Shown: positions 1 to 10,504, counted from the first letter of the stretch. The stretch: DNA of 64,000 nt from Ichthyophis bannanicus (GCA_033557465.1 CM066033.1:904048808-904112807); one strand, 5' to 3'. The notes: generated by a model from the letters alone, not told the origin. Made by a program: numbers and translations.

Positions 1-1235
1 CCACCACCTTAGAGGGAAAAGGTTCTACTCCAAGTACTTTCTGGTCCCAAAAAGAACAGGGGGCCTAAGGCCTATCCTAGACTAGCGAACCCTGAACACG
101 TTCCTGGTGCTGGAGAAGTTCAAAATGCTCTCCCTTGGAGCATTGCTGCCCTATCTCAGCCGGGAGATTGGCTATGCTCCGTGGACCTAAAGGATGCTTA
201 TACCCACATCGTTATTCATCCCAGTCACAGGCAGTACCTGAGGTTCATGGTCGGGGGTGACCATACCAGTACAGGGTACTACCCTTCGGCCTGGCCTCCG
301 CACCAAGAGTCTTCACCAAATGCCTGGCAGTGGTAGCCACCTACCTCTGGCTCCAAGGGGCCTTCATCTTCCCGTACCTGGACAACTGGCTCATGAAAGG
401 GGACATGGCCACCAAGATGCGACAACCACAGCCCGCACTATCAAGGTCCCGCAGCATTTGGGGTTTGTGATAAACCACCCCAATCTCACCTCACTCCTAC
501 ACAGGATCTGGAGTTCATAGGAGTTCATCTGGACACTCTCCAGGCCAGGACCTTCCTCCCCCTGGACAGGGCGGATCGCCTTGGGGCACTGGCCACCGAG
601 GTGCAGCACCATCATGCAGTATCAGCGCAGTCCATGCTCTGCCTTCTAGGCCACATGGCATCCACAGTCCATGTAGTCCACAACACCCATGTCCACATGC
701 TGGCAGCTCAGTGGTGTCTCCACTCACAGTGGACACAAGCCACGGGTAGGCTCCAGGACAGGGTCTCAATGTCCCATCAACTAGCAGTCTTGCTTGATTA
801 CTGTCAGGGTGCACAGCACCTGCAGAAGAGCATGCCCTTCCAGCCCCCAAACCCCCAGATGGTCCTCACCATAGAGGCATTCCTACTGGGCTGGGGCGCC
901 CACTGGGAGGAACTGTGCACGCAGGGCAACTGGAGAGCCAGCAGCAGTCCAATCTGCTAGAGCTCAGAGCCATTTTTCTGGCGATCAAGGCCTTCCAGCA
1001 CCGCCTGTGGAACCAGTCGGTGTAGTCCAAACAGACAACCAGGTCGCGATGTTCTACCTGAACAAGCAGGGGGGCACAGGGTCTCACTGCCTCTGCCAGG
1101 AGGCAGTAGTCCTCTGCTCATACGCGATCAGCTGGGAACTGCTTCTCAGAGCAGTATACCTTCCGGGCCAAGACCCCAATGCCCTAGTGGACAGGCCAAG
1201 CAGGGTCTCCAGCTACACAAATGGCACCTAGATCC
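1..1235 (+). pseudogene. DIRS reverse transcriptase / RNase H, D1, degenerate
   Basis: Broken copy of the DIRS polymerase, which in living elements copies element RNA into DNA and removes the RNA strand. Fingers and palm begin at the left edge (KYFLVPKRTGGLRPILD). A one-base loss near 258 shifts the frame before the palm motifs LPFGLASAPRVFTK and FPYLDNWL, so the second catalytic aspartate of YLDD is asparagine. The RNase H part includes GWGAH near 890 and the QTDNQVAMFYLNKQGG block near 1027-1075, with further frame changes between. The original start is outside the window. It cannot encode a working enzyme. Confidence 0.88.
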
Positions 1236-1239
1236 TAGG

Positions 1240-1623
1240 GTGGCACAGCGGCTGTTCCAACTCTGGGGAACCCCAAGTCTGGACCTCTTTGCCAACCCTA
1301 GCCAGTGCTCAGCTGCCCACTTCTGCTGTCCCCAACCGCATCAGTCCTGGATAGTGGCGGACGCCTTCCTCATCTCGTGGTCGGAGGGCCTTCTGTATGT
1401 CTTCCCTCCCACGCCACTAATCGCCCAGATCCTCTTCAAGGTCCTGGTGAACAAGGCCTCCATGATCCTAGTGGCCCCACAATGGCCCAGGCAGCCTTGG
1501 TTTCCACTGTTCGGCTTCTCGATGGAGCTCCTGGTCCCTTTGGGGAATGCCCCAAGGCTACTGACCCAGGAGGAGGGCTCGCTCCTTCACCCCAACCTGG
1601 GGTCCCTGTCATTAACAGCATGA
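1240..1623 (+). pseudogene. Dam-like methyltransferase-like region of DIRS, D1
   Basis: An open stretch of about 127 codons following RNase H. It contains LDLFANPSQ, then DAFLISW, then YVFPPTPL and LVAPQWPRQPWF. The order (an acidic DLFA start, a tryptophan block, an aromatic-Pro-Pro motif, a hydrophobic strand ending in a Trp-Pro pair) resembles Dam-type N6-adenine methyltransferases, which DIRS elements are known to carry. The usual D/N-PP-Y/W motif is replaced by FPP, so methyl transfer is uncertain. It was originally continuous with the RT/RNase H ORF. Methyltransferase is a family-level inference; belonging to the DIRS polyprotein is secure. Confidence 0.65.
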
Positions 1624-2908
1624 CTGCTGAGCGGGTCGCCTTAGCACCATTCTACCTCCCAAGGGAGTGGAGGAAGTCCTCCTGGCCTCTCGTAAGAACG
1701 CCACGAGAAGGGCCTACACCTTCAAGTGGTGCAGATTCTCAGTATGGTGTGTGGAGCAATGGGTAGACTTGTTCTCTTGCCAGGGGCACATGGTGCTGTA
1801 GTACTTGCTTCATCTTTCACAGACCAGCCTCAAATCCATCTCCGTCAGGGTGCCCCTGAGTGCACTTTCAGTGCACCATCACTCCGTAAAGGGAAAACCT
1901 CTTTCTGTGTAGCTCCTCATTACCCGCTTTATGCAGGGCTTACTGTACTCTAATCCTCCATTATGCCCACCCCCGGTGGAATGGGATCTCAATGTGGTTC
2001 TGACATAGCTGGAGTGGAGGAATAGCCTAATGGTTAAGAACACTGGCTCTGGGAACCCAGAGACCAGGGTTCGATTCCCACTAGCACTCCTTGGGCAAGT
2101 CACCTAACCCTCCATTGCCTCAGAAAAATCCAAGTTATCAATGTCCCTACTTAATGTATATTACCAAGTTTTAAGTTTCAATGTAAACCGCTTTGATTGA
2201 AATGATAAAGCGATATGTAAAACCTGTTAAATAAAATAAATAGGTAAAAAATAGCTCACTAAGCCGCCTTTCGAATCTCTGGCTACCTGCCATTTGCATT
2301 ATCTATCCTGGAAGGTCCACAGAATTGGCAAGCTTCAGGCCTTGGTGGCCGAGCCACCTTACACCAGGTTCTACAAGAATAGGGTCATGGTTCGCACCCA
2401 TCCTAAATTCCTTCCAAAGGTGATATCCGTCTTCCACCTTAATCCGGGAGGTGGTACTCCCCACCTTCTTTCCACTTCCCCACACCGACAAGGTGGTGGT
2501 CATTCTCCACACTCTGGATTGTAAGAGGGCCCTGTCCTCCTACCTGCAACTTACTGAGGGCCACCGCAAAGCCTTGCAGCTTTTCATTTCATACAAGCCC
2601 AGTCGACTGAGGGAGGCTGTTATCAAGCGGACCCTGTCCACCTGGGTGGGGGACTGCATCACCTTGGCCCAAGAACAGGCTGAGCTCTCATTGGAGCGCT
2701 GGGTCATGGCGCAGAACATCAGGGCTATGGCGCACAATGTCAGGGCATATCAGTTGCAAGCCTATGCTCTTTCCCTATGGCAATCATCTGCCAGGCCGCC
2801 TCGTGGTCCTCAGTTCGCACCATTGCAGCTCACTACTGCCTGGAGAGGGAGTCCCGATGGGTCAGTGCCTTCAGCCAGGCCGTACTCCGTAATCTGTTCG
2901 GGGTTTAG
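1600..2908 (+). pseudogene. DIRS tyrosine recombinase, D1, split by a SINE
   Basis: Remnant of the tyrosine recombinase that DIRS elements use instead of a DDE integrase to insert a circular intermediate. The N-terminal part overlaps the end of the methyltransferase-like frame, as in D2. A SINE interrupts it at 2012-2252. The catalytic half resumes with GKLQALVAEPPYTRFY, where the first catalytic arginine region (ARRVSELQAL in D2) has decayed. RTHPKFLPKV and HTLDCKRALS follow. The HxxR region reads VMAQNIRAMA, so its histidine is lost. The frame changes near 2450 and 2750. The stop is the TAG at 2906-2908. Confidence 0.85.
2012..2252 (+). mobile_element. tRNA-derived SINE with L2-type tail
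   Basis: Inserted in the D1 recombinase. The head holds an A-box-like TAGCCTAATGGTTAAGAAC and a B-box GGTTCGATTCC, the internal promoter of tRNA-derived SINEs. The body has the MIR/CORE-like TTGGGCAAGTCACCTAACCC. The tail has the L2-like TGTAAACCGCTTTGAT and AAATAAAATAAAT. ATAGCT flanks both sides as a short target duplication, and removing the insert restores alignment with D2. Confidence 0.85.
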
Positions 2909-3057
2909 GCAACTCCTGCCCTCCGACTATTCTTGTTCAGGTAACTGGAGCGAGGGTTCTCCCTGGACACTGGGGTCCTCAGAGTCTTTCCTCAGATTCG
3001 TTGCAGCTGCTCACGGCTGGGCCGTGTTTTTCTACAGGTTCTCGGTAGCCTGTAGCT

Positions 3058-3417
3058 AGGGAGTCCCATATGTGAGGATTGACTTCCTGCTTGTTCCTGG
3101 AGAAAGTGTAGTTTCTCACCTGTAACAGGTGTTCTCCAGGGACAGCAGGAATCAGTCCTCACAACCCTCCTTCCTCCCCTTGGAGTTGCTGTACGATTTT
3201 TGCCATCTCCTTTTGTCGGCTTTAGCTATGTCATCTGACTGAGTAAGATGACGCCCTTGAGCGGGAAGGGGACCATGCATGCGTGGTGGCATCTCCCAAA
3301 AGCTTTCTTTGAAAGCTGGGGAGATGCTTCCGCGGGGCTCCGTTGATGATGATGTCACCCATATGTGAGGGCTGATGTCCCTGGAGAACACCTAGTACAG
3401 GTGAGTAACTACGCTTA
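3058..3417 (+). repeat. D1 3' internal complementary region and inverted terminal repeat
   Basis: Non-coding DIRS 3' block. 3058-3170 is the ICR, holding sequence complementary to both outer ends (CTGTAACAGGTGTTCTCCAG and its neighbourhood). 3230-3417 is the 3' terminal repeat, which matches in reverse complement the 5' ends of D2 and D5. It ends ...GTGAGTAACTACGCTT. The partner 5' repeat of D1 is outside the window. Confidence 0.85.
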
Positions 3418-3419
3418 TT

Positions 3420-3892
3420 GGATGTTTTTTTTATAACCCAACCCTGGTCTATACTTCTCCACAACTTTGTTTCTGACCTGTTTGGAGTGTTCCTTGGTCT
3501 TCATGTTGCTTGCTTAGTGGTATTGCAGACTCTGGGGCTTTTCAGAACAGGTATATTTTATACAGGCATCATGTGACACTGATTGCACACAGGTAGACCC
3601 TAATCAACCAATTATGTGACTTCTGAGGTTAATTGGTTGGACAAGACCTTTATTTAGGGGTTTCATAGCAAAAGGGATGAATACATATACACTTACAACT
3701 TTTTCAGTTTTTACTTGTTTTTTTGTATCTACAAGGTATTTTATTGTCTTTCCACGTCACCAATTTGGACTATAGGTATTGTTAGGTCCATTACCTAACA
3801 TCCAAATGTACGTCTATTTTCATTCCAGGTTGTAATACAATAAAACAGGACAAAAACCGAAGGGATGAATACTTTCATAAGGCACTGTAATG
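3420..3892 (+). mobile_element. Tc1-type DNA transposon, 3' end fragment
   Basis: About 470 bp closing with a terminal-inverted-repeat-like end, GATGAATAC...AAGGCACTGTA. This is the hallmark end of a widespread vertebrate Tc1-like family whose other end reads TACAGTGCCTTGCAAAAGT; I recognise it from memory. No transposase frame is left. Its left side abuts the D1 terminus, so either D1 inserted into it or a deletion joined them. Confidence 0.75.
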
Positions 3893-4626
3893 CATTAATG
3901 CAGGTGTATGTGCACATATATTTTTTAGCACCCAGATGAACCAAATACGGGCTGATGACTGCACATTCCTTGGGATCCATTAGTAGTCATAAATGTGATC
4001 AATAATGGCAAATTACATGTGGCTGGATGTAGAGGTAAATGACAGAGCTGAATGCAGCTTAAATGCTAATGTTATCAGTTCTGATGATGATCCAATGCTG
4101 ATTTTGTTGGTGCTTGGGTCATTACTACAAGCCCTCAAGGATTTCACCAAAAACCTAATAAAGGCTGTTTACAGGTTCCAGTGCTACTATTTCAGTGGGT
4201 AATCCTCGCTCAAGTATGTTTTCTCTGATGCCTGCAGTGCCTCAGAGAACTAGCACATCGGTATGGCATACAGCTGGGAAGGGAAATGCACCAAGGACCC
4301 AAATCATGCAGGAGGAAAACATCTTATCTTTAAGTTCTACTCCTCCTCTCTTAGATCTACAGCACTGTATTTTGGCATTATGTACCCTGACAGCATTTTG
4401 ACTACATTCACTGAGTCATTGCAGTTGTTATGCATTTTAATATATCTGCCAGTCGCTGGCAGGACTGGAAACAGTATTTAAAAGCTTGGTTCTGAGCCAG
4501 AAGGTTTAGGAGACAGAAAACATGATTTCACTTAAAATGTGCTCTTTTGAGTGTGTGTGGGGGGGGGGGGGAGGTTACATATTTATGGAAAGTGTTTCTT
4601 ATGCATTTATTCTTTCCAACCAAATG
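3893..4626. other. No recognised gene or repeat
   Basis: About 730 bp of AT-leaning DNA with no convincing ORF, splice-flanked exon or known repeat. It contains a 15-base G run near 4557. It may be old host sequence between D1/Tc1 and the L2 tail. Confidence 0.4.
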
Positions 4627-4627
4627 T

Positions 4628-4862
4628 GTTGTCAACAATTATTTATTTATTTTATTTATTTATTTATTTAACATTTCTTATATACCGCGCTATTAAGATC
4701 AGTGCGGTTTACATTGAACAAAATATACAACAATGTATGCAAGTAACATTGAGTTTACATAGAACATGGGAATATATAACATGGATTAACAGGGAAAACT
4801 ATGTACAGTCAACATTATACATAAGAGATCATGAACGTCTGTCTGAGGGCAAAATAATGCTC
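4628..4862 (-). mobile_element. L2-type LINE 3' UTR fragment
   Basis: On the minus strand this ends in repeated TAAATAAA after a GCGGTATATAAGA block and TGTAAACCGCACTGAT. It is the same 3' UTR as the L2 LINE at 51331-53049, where the tail follows an RT frame. No coding part is left. D2 begins immediately to its right. Confidence 0.75.
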
Positions 4863-4863
4863 T

Positions 4864-5277
4864 GTTCTTTAGGACCAAGCAGTAAGTCTGTCCTCACATA
4901 TGGGTGTCATCAGCGCCGATGAAGCCCCAGCAGAGCATTTCCCCAGCTTTCCACGAAAGCCTTTGGGAATGCTGGCACGCATGCGCGGTTCCCTTCCCGC
5001 CTAAAGGTGCCATCTTACCTCAGTCTCTTTTTTTTCCGAGAAGCCCACTGGACGTGTGTCCTGTTCTCCCGGATAAAAGTGATTTTTTCTTCGGCGATTT
5101 TTCGCTATTTTTCTCCGGTTCGACGCCGGTTCCCCTCCCGCCGGGTTCGGTACACCGGTATCGAGCCCGCTTATTTCTTTTTCGGTTTTTGCCCTTCGTG
5201 GCTGGCGTTCGCGCCCCTTTTTTCATTTTTCCCTGGAAGGCCTGTCTTTTGATCTCGCAGGGGCTCTTTTTTCTCCG
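4864..5277 (+). repeat. D2 5' inverted terminal repeat and leader
   Basis: 4864-5027 is the reverse complement of the D2 3' repeat (about 10790-10985), including CCCCAGC, AGCATTTCCCCAGCTTTC and TTCCCGCCTAAAGGTGCCAT. 5028-5277 is a T- and C-rich leader before the gag ATG. A promoter is expected in the DIRS terminal repeat, but no clear TATA or initiator stands out. Confidence 0.8.
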
Positions 5278-7192
5278 ATGGCTTCCAGTGGTTTCAAAAA
5301 GTGTGATCGGTGTAAGAAACTGATGTCTCTCACCGACACACACGACTGCTGCCTTCGGTGCCTCGGCCCTGACCACGACCCCAAGTCGTGTGTGCCATGT
5401 GGGAAGATGTCTTCCAAGGCACTTAAAAGTCGACAGCATCAGAAGGAGAGGTTTTTCTCGGACTCTGCCTCCGGCAGGGCCCGGACCTCGTCTGAGGCCT
5501 CGACATCTCGGGATTCCGATCCCGAGCGCCATCGAAGCTCCTCGGACAGGGGGTCTCCCGATCGGGAACGTAAGAGGAAGAAATGGCTCGCGAGGGCGTC
5601 GGAGGAGGAGGTCCCTGGTCCCTCGAGGGCCAGGTCTAGGACCCCCGACCGCCGTCCCGGGCCCGTGGACCAAGAGAAGCCTGCCAAAGTTCCTCACGTG
5701 GAGCCGGAGTCTGCTGGACACGTAAGCCCCGTAGTCCTCGTGGACTCTCCTCCCAGAGAGCCGACATCGGGCCCGGCGCCGCCGGGGCCCAAGTCTGTGG
5801 CTGCTGCATCTCCCGAGTTGAGTCTCAGGATGACAGCCTTGGAGTGCAGATTGTCTGCCTTCATGGAGCAGCAGCGGGCACTGATGGCCAGCCTGTCTGG
5901 TGCATCTGCCCCGACCACAGAGACGTCGACTTCGAAGTCAACCCTGGAGACCGAGCCGATACTCGAGACCCTCGTGGCTCGAAGTCATCCTCGGTCGAGA
6001 TTTCGGGACCGAGGGTGTCGACACCGGTGCCCCCGGCGTCGGGACGGGTGCCTCGGGGCCCCGCAGGGTCGGACCCTGACTCCTCCTTGGATGAGTCCGC
6101 CTGGGAGACGGAGGACGAGGGGTCTCTCGATACTTTTAAGACTCTGTGCGTCCCGTCGGACTCACCGCAGTCTGAGCCCTGGAGTAGATCCCCTCCGGAG
6201 GACACTAGGTTCTCGGAGTTCGTCCGGGATATTGCCGCTGCCTTGGCTATCCCTGCCGATCCCAAGGAAGAGCCTCGAGCCGAGGAGCTCGATGCTCTAC
6301 AGTACGACTCTCCTCCGAAGGAGGCCTTTACTGTCCCGGTTTCTCCGATGCTGGAACGGCTCCTCTTCTGGATGTGGGAGGCACTGGCCTCGGCGCCGGT
6401 TTTGAGCAAGCGAGTCGATTCCATCTATCGACTCCGCAAAAGCCCTGGCTTCCAGAAAGCACAGCTACCACACCATTCCATGGTTGTGGAATCGGCCATG
6501 CATTGTCTGAAGAGCCAGAAGATGCACTCTGCGGTGCCCCCCCCGGCAGGGAGGCCCGCAACCTCGATGGCATCGGTAGAAAGTGCTTCCAGGGGTCTAT
6601 GCTTGCTTGCCGTGTCCAGTCTTACCAGCTGTACATGGGCATGTACTTGCGAGACCTGGCCAAGGAATTGGCCGGATTCTCTGCTAGTCTCTCTGGGGAA
6701 CATTTGCAGAGATTTAAGACCTTGTCCTCGGGGATTCGGAAATGCTCAAAGTTCATTTCCCGCGCCGCCTACGATGGCTTCGAGGCTTCGGCCCGAGTTG
6801 TGGCTGCCGGCATCGCGGCTCGACGCCAGGCGTGGCTGCAGTCATTGGACCTCGAGCCATGGGTTCAGGACAAGTTGGTCGATGTCCCCTGCCGAGGTGA
6901 GAACCTTTTTGGAAAACCCGTGACCGAGAAGGCCGCTCAGCTCGAGACCGAGCACCTTACCCGGACAAGGCTGTCGGGGAAGACCTCTGCCCCTTCACAT
7001 AAAAAGAAGGGCTCGGGTAAAAAGTCCTTTTTCCCGAGGAAGGGCACTGCCTACAAACAGTACCCTCAGTATCAGGCTGCCCAAGCTGCCCCCCAGGGTC
7101 AGCAAGCCAAGGGCCAGGGTAATGGGCCGCGTAGGCAGAGGACCCCCAAGCCTTCTGCCCCTGCTTCCACTCAGCAGGGTGGGGGTTTTTGA
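5278..7192 (+). pseudogene. DIRS gag-like protein, family A, D2 (two frameshifts)
   Basis: Putative nucleocapsid/RNA-binding protein of the element, ATG at 5278. The N-terminus has a zinc-finger-like cysteine array (FKKCDRC, HDCCLRC, SCVPC) that recurs at the start of the D6 gag. A long Ser/Pro/Arg-rich middle follows, then a conserved C-terminal half with FVRDIAAALAI, ERLLFWMWEA, YQLYMGMYLRDLAKEL and EPWVQDKLVDVPCRGENLFGK, and a basic Gln-rich tail. The frame shifts near 5985 and near 6535; each new frame continues the same family sequence, so these are lesions in one gene. The stop at 7190-7192 overlaps the start of the polymerase frame. Confidence 0.85.
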
Positions 7193-7194
7193 CT

Positions 7195-9467
7195 CCTTGA
7201 GCGTAGCCACTCCGTCCCTGCTTTCCCAGCCCTGCACAGGCGGTCGCCTTGTACTCTTTGCCCACCAGTGGCCTCTCATTACCACCGACAGTTGGGTTCT
7301 GGACATAGTCCAAAAGGGCTATGCCCTGCATTTTCATCAACTGCCTCCTCCTCACTTTCCAGGGGAGCCCTTGAGGCCTCCCCTGCACACAGACCTTCTC
7401 CTTCAAGAACTCCAAGGTCTGTTGGTGGACAGGGCGGTGGAGCCTGTGCCTCCCCACTTGCAAGGTCACGGATTCTGCTCCAGGTATTTCCTGGTACCCA
7501 AGAGGACCGGTGGCCTTCGACCCATTCTGGACCTCAGGAACCTCAACAAGTTCCTCGAGAAAGAAAAGTTCAAGATGCTTACTCTTGGAACACTTCTGCC
7601 CTACCTCCAGCAGGGAGATTGGCTATGCTCCTTAGATCTAAAGGATGCGTACACTCACATCCTCATTCATCCAGACCACAGAAAGTACCTCAGGTTCATT
7701 GTGGGAGGAAAACATTATCAGTACAGAGTACTACCTTTTGGCCTGACCTCTGCTCCCAGGGTCTTCACCAAGTGCCTGGCAGTGGTTGCGGCCTACCTGA
7801 GAAATCAAGGCATCTTTGTCTTTCCCTATCTGGACGACTGGCTCATCAGGGGTCAGACGTCCCTGGAGGCCAGACAAGCCACCCTCAGAACCATTGCTCT
7901 GCTTCAAAACGTGGGCTTTGTCATAAACTTCGCAAAGTCCTCTTTGCTCCCCTCCCAGAACTTGGAGTTCATAGGGGCAAGGTTGGATTCTCAACTGGCA
8001 AAGGCATTCTTGCCAGAAGACAGGGCTCAAAGACTGATGGACGTGGCCAAACATTTTCTAAACAGGTCCCTCGTCTCCACCAGACTCTGCCTCAGGCTTC
8101 TGGGCCACGTGGCTTTGACAGTGCATGTGACTCCCAATGCCAGGCTCCATATGAGGCCTGCACAGTGTTGCCTTCAGACTCAGTGGTCTCAGGCCAGAGG
8201 CCGCCTACGAGACAGGATAAGGGTGTCCAAATCCCTTTTGGCCTCCCTCAGCTGGTGGCTACATCCACCCAATCTGCCCTTCCAAATGCCAGAATACTCG
8301 GTGGTCCTCACCACCGACACCTCTCTGCAGGGCTGGGGTGCTCATTGTCTGGACAAGTGCACTCAAGGCCTCTGGTCTTCCTGGGAGGCAGCCCAACAGA
8401 TCAATCTCCTCGAACTTCGAGCTAACCACTTAGCTCTCAAGGCTTTTTCTCCTGCCCTAGCTCACCGCTCAGTCTTGATTCAAACAGACAACCAGGTAGC
8501 CATGTTTTATGTGAACAAACAGGGAGGGACTGGGTCAAAGCTCCTTTGTCGGGAGACTCAAGACCTTTGTTCCTTTGCCCTAAAGCACAACATGCTTCTC
8601 AAGGCGGTGTATCTTCCAGGCCAGGAGAACTGCCTGGCCGACAGGTTTCAAGTGGTCAATTGTAGAACGCCAAAACTCACTACTGGATACAATTGCGCTC
8701 AATATAACAAAAGTAAGATAATAATATCAATATTTCAACAAAAGTGATGCTTATAATGTCTTAACTAATAGTTATAGTGAACCCTGGGAGGTCTCAGACT
8801 TATGGTAGCACCTATCCCTGTGGCTAAAATGCCAGATTGAGGGAAAAGTTTGCTAGTTAGCATCAACGACCTCCACAGTGGTATGCGGTGATAGTAAAGA
8901 AGGCAGCTGGTTATATTTTATCTAAAATCTTCAGCATATTGATCTTATAAAGCAAAAAATGCAATCATTCAGTTGTCTTCGTTGAGATAACTTTGCCGCT
9001 CATAAACTATGGCCGACAGGTTGAGCAGAATTCTGCAGCCCCACGAGTGGCAGCTGCATCCCTTGGTCGTTCAGAAGATCTTTCTGAAGTGGGGTCTCCC
9101 TTGGATAGATCTCTTTGCCAGTCCGCTGAACAAGCAACTGCCCAAGTTCTGCTCCAGGCAACCGCATCCTCTGAGGATAGCACCAGATGCTTTTCTGATG
9201 TCCTGGTCTCAGGGCCTCCTGTATGCGTTTCCTCCCACGCCCTTGGTGGCCCGAACTCTTTTCAAGACTCTTCAGGACAAGGCCTCAGTCCTGCTGGTAG
9301 CTCCCAGGTGGCCGAGGCTGCCTTGGTTTCCACTTCTGCTTCAACTGGCAGTGGATTCCCCACTACCTCTGGGGTTACAGCCCGACCTTCTCTCACAGGA
9401 GCAGGGTTCCCTTCTGCACCCCATTCTCAAAGCTCTCAATTTGATGGCCTGGAGGCTGCAAGGGTAG
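7195..9467 (+). pseudogene. DIRS RT / RNase H / methyltransferase-like ORF, D2, interrupted by a PLE
   Basis: One frame runs from 7122 (upstream, overlapping gag) to 8647 and resumes after the insertion to 9467. RT core: YFLVPKRTGGLRPILDL, SLDLKDAYTHILIH (catalytic Asp), LPFGLTSAPRVFTK, and an intact FPYLDDWLI near 7825. RNase H: LTTDTSLQGWGAH (first Asp), NLLELRANHLAL (Glu), IQTDNQVAMFYVNKQGG (Asp). The final RNase H segment is cut by the PLE at 8648-9009; LADRF before and MADRLSRILQPHEW after share the duplicated target. The methyltransferase-like region has WIDLFASPLN, YAFPPTPL and LVAPRWPRLPWF. Apart from the insertion the reading frame is open. The exact start codon is uncertain because ATG 7122 lies inside gag. 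Confidence 0.9.
8648..9009 (-). mobile_element. 5'-truncated Penelope-like element (3' tail only)
   Basis: A 362-bp insertion in D2 RNase H flanked by a 13-bp target duplication, TGGCCGACAGGTT (8635-8647 and 9010-9022). No coding sequence. It shares the GAGGTCTCAGAC...CATCAACGACCTC structure (8788-8873) with the tails of PLE A and PLE B in the same orientation, which identifies the family and the strand. The ATG at 8993 is inside this insert, so it is not a genuine start for the downstream recombinase. Confidence 0.82.
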
Positions 9468-10504
9468 TTTTGGCTCCCTGGGGCCTGCCTCAGGAAGTTG
9501 AGGAGGTTGTCCTAGCCTCTAGGAAACAGTCCACTAGGAAAACCTATGCCCTCAAATGGAAGAGGTTTTCTGTGTGGTGTCAGCTTCGTACAGAGGATCC
9601 TTTCTCCTGTACTGTGCCAGTAGTGCTTCAATACTTACTGCACTTATCAAATCAGGGACTTAAGTCCAATTCTGTTCGGGTCCACCTCTCAGCTCTAGCA
9701 GCTCACCACTCACTGGTGGAGGGACATTCTCTGTCAGGTCACCCCTTGGTGTCCCGCTTTCTCAGGGGCTTGCTTTTGCTCAAGCCCCCCAGCCGTCCTC
9801 CTCCTCCTGAGTGGGAGTTGAATGTGGTCTTGCAGCAACTGACTCACCCACCCTTTGAACCGATGGCTACTTGCCCTCTACGCTTCCTTTCCTGGAAGAC
9901 TCTCTTCCTGATAGCCCTCACCTCGGCTAGGCGAGTGAGTGAGCTTCAGGCCCTGGTCTGTGATAGACCCTACACCAGGATTTATAGGAACAGGGTAGTC
10001 CTTAGGACTCATCCAAAGTTCCTCCCTAAAGTTGTCTCCTCTTTCCACCTCAACCAGGAGGTGGTTCTTCCAACATTCTTCTCTAGGCCTCATGCTAGCC
10101 AGGCTGAAGCAGTCCTGCATACCCTGGACTGTAGGAGGGCCTTATCCTTCTACCTTGACCGTACGCAGGGACATAGAAGGGCTACTCAGCTCTTCATCTC
10201 CTTTGACCCCAATAAGTTGGGGTTGGCTGTGTCCAAGCGTACCTTGTTCATGTGGGTGGCTGACTGTATCACCTGGGCTTACAAGGCGGCTGACCTTCCT
10301 TTGCAGGGTAGGGTCACGGCCCATCGTGTCAGGGCAATGGCTGCCTCAGTGGCTCATCTCCGCTCTGTGCCCTTGGTAGACATCTGCAGGGCTGAAACTT
10401 GGTCTTCAAGCCAGATGTTTGTGGCCCATTACTGTCTGGAGAGGGAGTCCCGTAGGGACAGTGCTTTTGGCCAAGCAGTACTCCGGAATCTCTTTGATGT
10501 TTAG
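9023..10504 (+). CDS. DIRS tyrosine recombinase, D2 (open frame)
   Basis: Site-specific recombinase that would insert the circular DNA intermediate of the element. The core domain from about 9470 has an N-terminal DNA-binding-like region (STRKTYALKWKRFSVWC, GLKSNSVRVHLSALAAHH), then the catalytic set: first Arg in SARRVSELQALV, HxxR in VTAHRVRAMAAS (His and second Arg), Trp in AETWSSSQMF and nucleophile Tyr in FVAHYCLE. The stop is TAG at 10502-10504. The 5' 450 bases overlap the methyltransferase-like frame in a different phase, the usual DIRS arrangement. No internal ATG is obvious, so the start is not fixed. All catalytic residues are present and no stop interrupts the frame. It resembles XerD-like proteins in automated annotation but belongs to the retrotransposon. 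Confidence 0.9.
   Translation, partial: EQNSAAPRVAAASLGRSEDLSEVGSPLDRSLCQSAEQATAQVLLQATASSEDSTRCFSDVLVSGPPVCVSSHALGGPNSFQDSSGQGLSPAGSSQVAEAALVSTSASTGSGFPTTSGVTARPSLTGAGFPSAPHSQSSQFDGLEAARVVLAPWGLPQEVEEVVLASRKQSTRKTYALKWKRFSVWCQLRTEDPFSCTVPVVLQYLLHLSNQGLKSNSVRVHLSALAAHHSLVEGHSLSGHPLVSRFLRGLLLLKPPSRPPPPEWELNVVLQQLTHPPFEPMATCPLRFLSWKTLFLIALTSARRVSELQALVCDRPYTRIYRNRVVLRTHPKFLPKVVSSFHLNQEVVLPTFFSRPHASQAEAVLHTLDCRRALSFYLDRTQGHRRATQLFISFDPNKLGLAVSKRTLFMWVADCITWAYKAADLPLQGRVTAHRVRAMAASVAHLRSVPLVDICRAETWSSSQMFVAHYCLERESRRDSAFGQAVLRNLFDV

Larger units (their letters stand above)
1..3417 (+). mobile_element. DIRS retrotransposon, family A, copy D1 (3' part)
   Basis: The window opens inside the reverse transcriptase of a DIRS-type retrotransposon. 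RT, RNase H, a methyltransferase-like region, tyrosine recombinase and the 3' inverted-repeat block follow in order. Gag and the 5' end lie upstream of the window. Assignment rests on close similarity to D2 (4864-10992) in every segment. The copy is dead: several frameshifts, YLDN instead of YLDD in RT, and a SINE inside the recombinase. It ends at the family A terminus (...GTAACTACGCTT) directly against a Tc1 fragment. Confidence 0.9.

Noticed and set aside
5020..5721. 233-codon minus-strand ORF over D2 gag start
   Set aside because: Antisense of the Arg/Ser-rich gag; no motif.
7268..8425. 385-codon alternative ORF overlapping D2 RT
   Set aside because: Different frame from the conserved RT/RNase H reading; no family motifs.
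8993..9022. ATG at 8993 as start of the D2 recombinase
   Set aside because: It lies in the PLE insertion and its duplicated target, so it cannot be the ancestral start.
9023..10504. XerD-like recombinase as bacterial contamination or transfer
   Set aside because: It sits in a DIRS element with gag, RT, RNase H and ICR, and the same gene recurs in the other copies here, including D1, D3, D4, D6, E1 and F.
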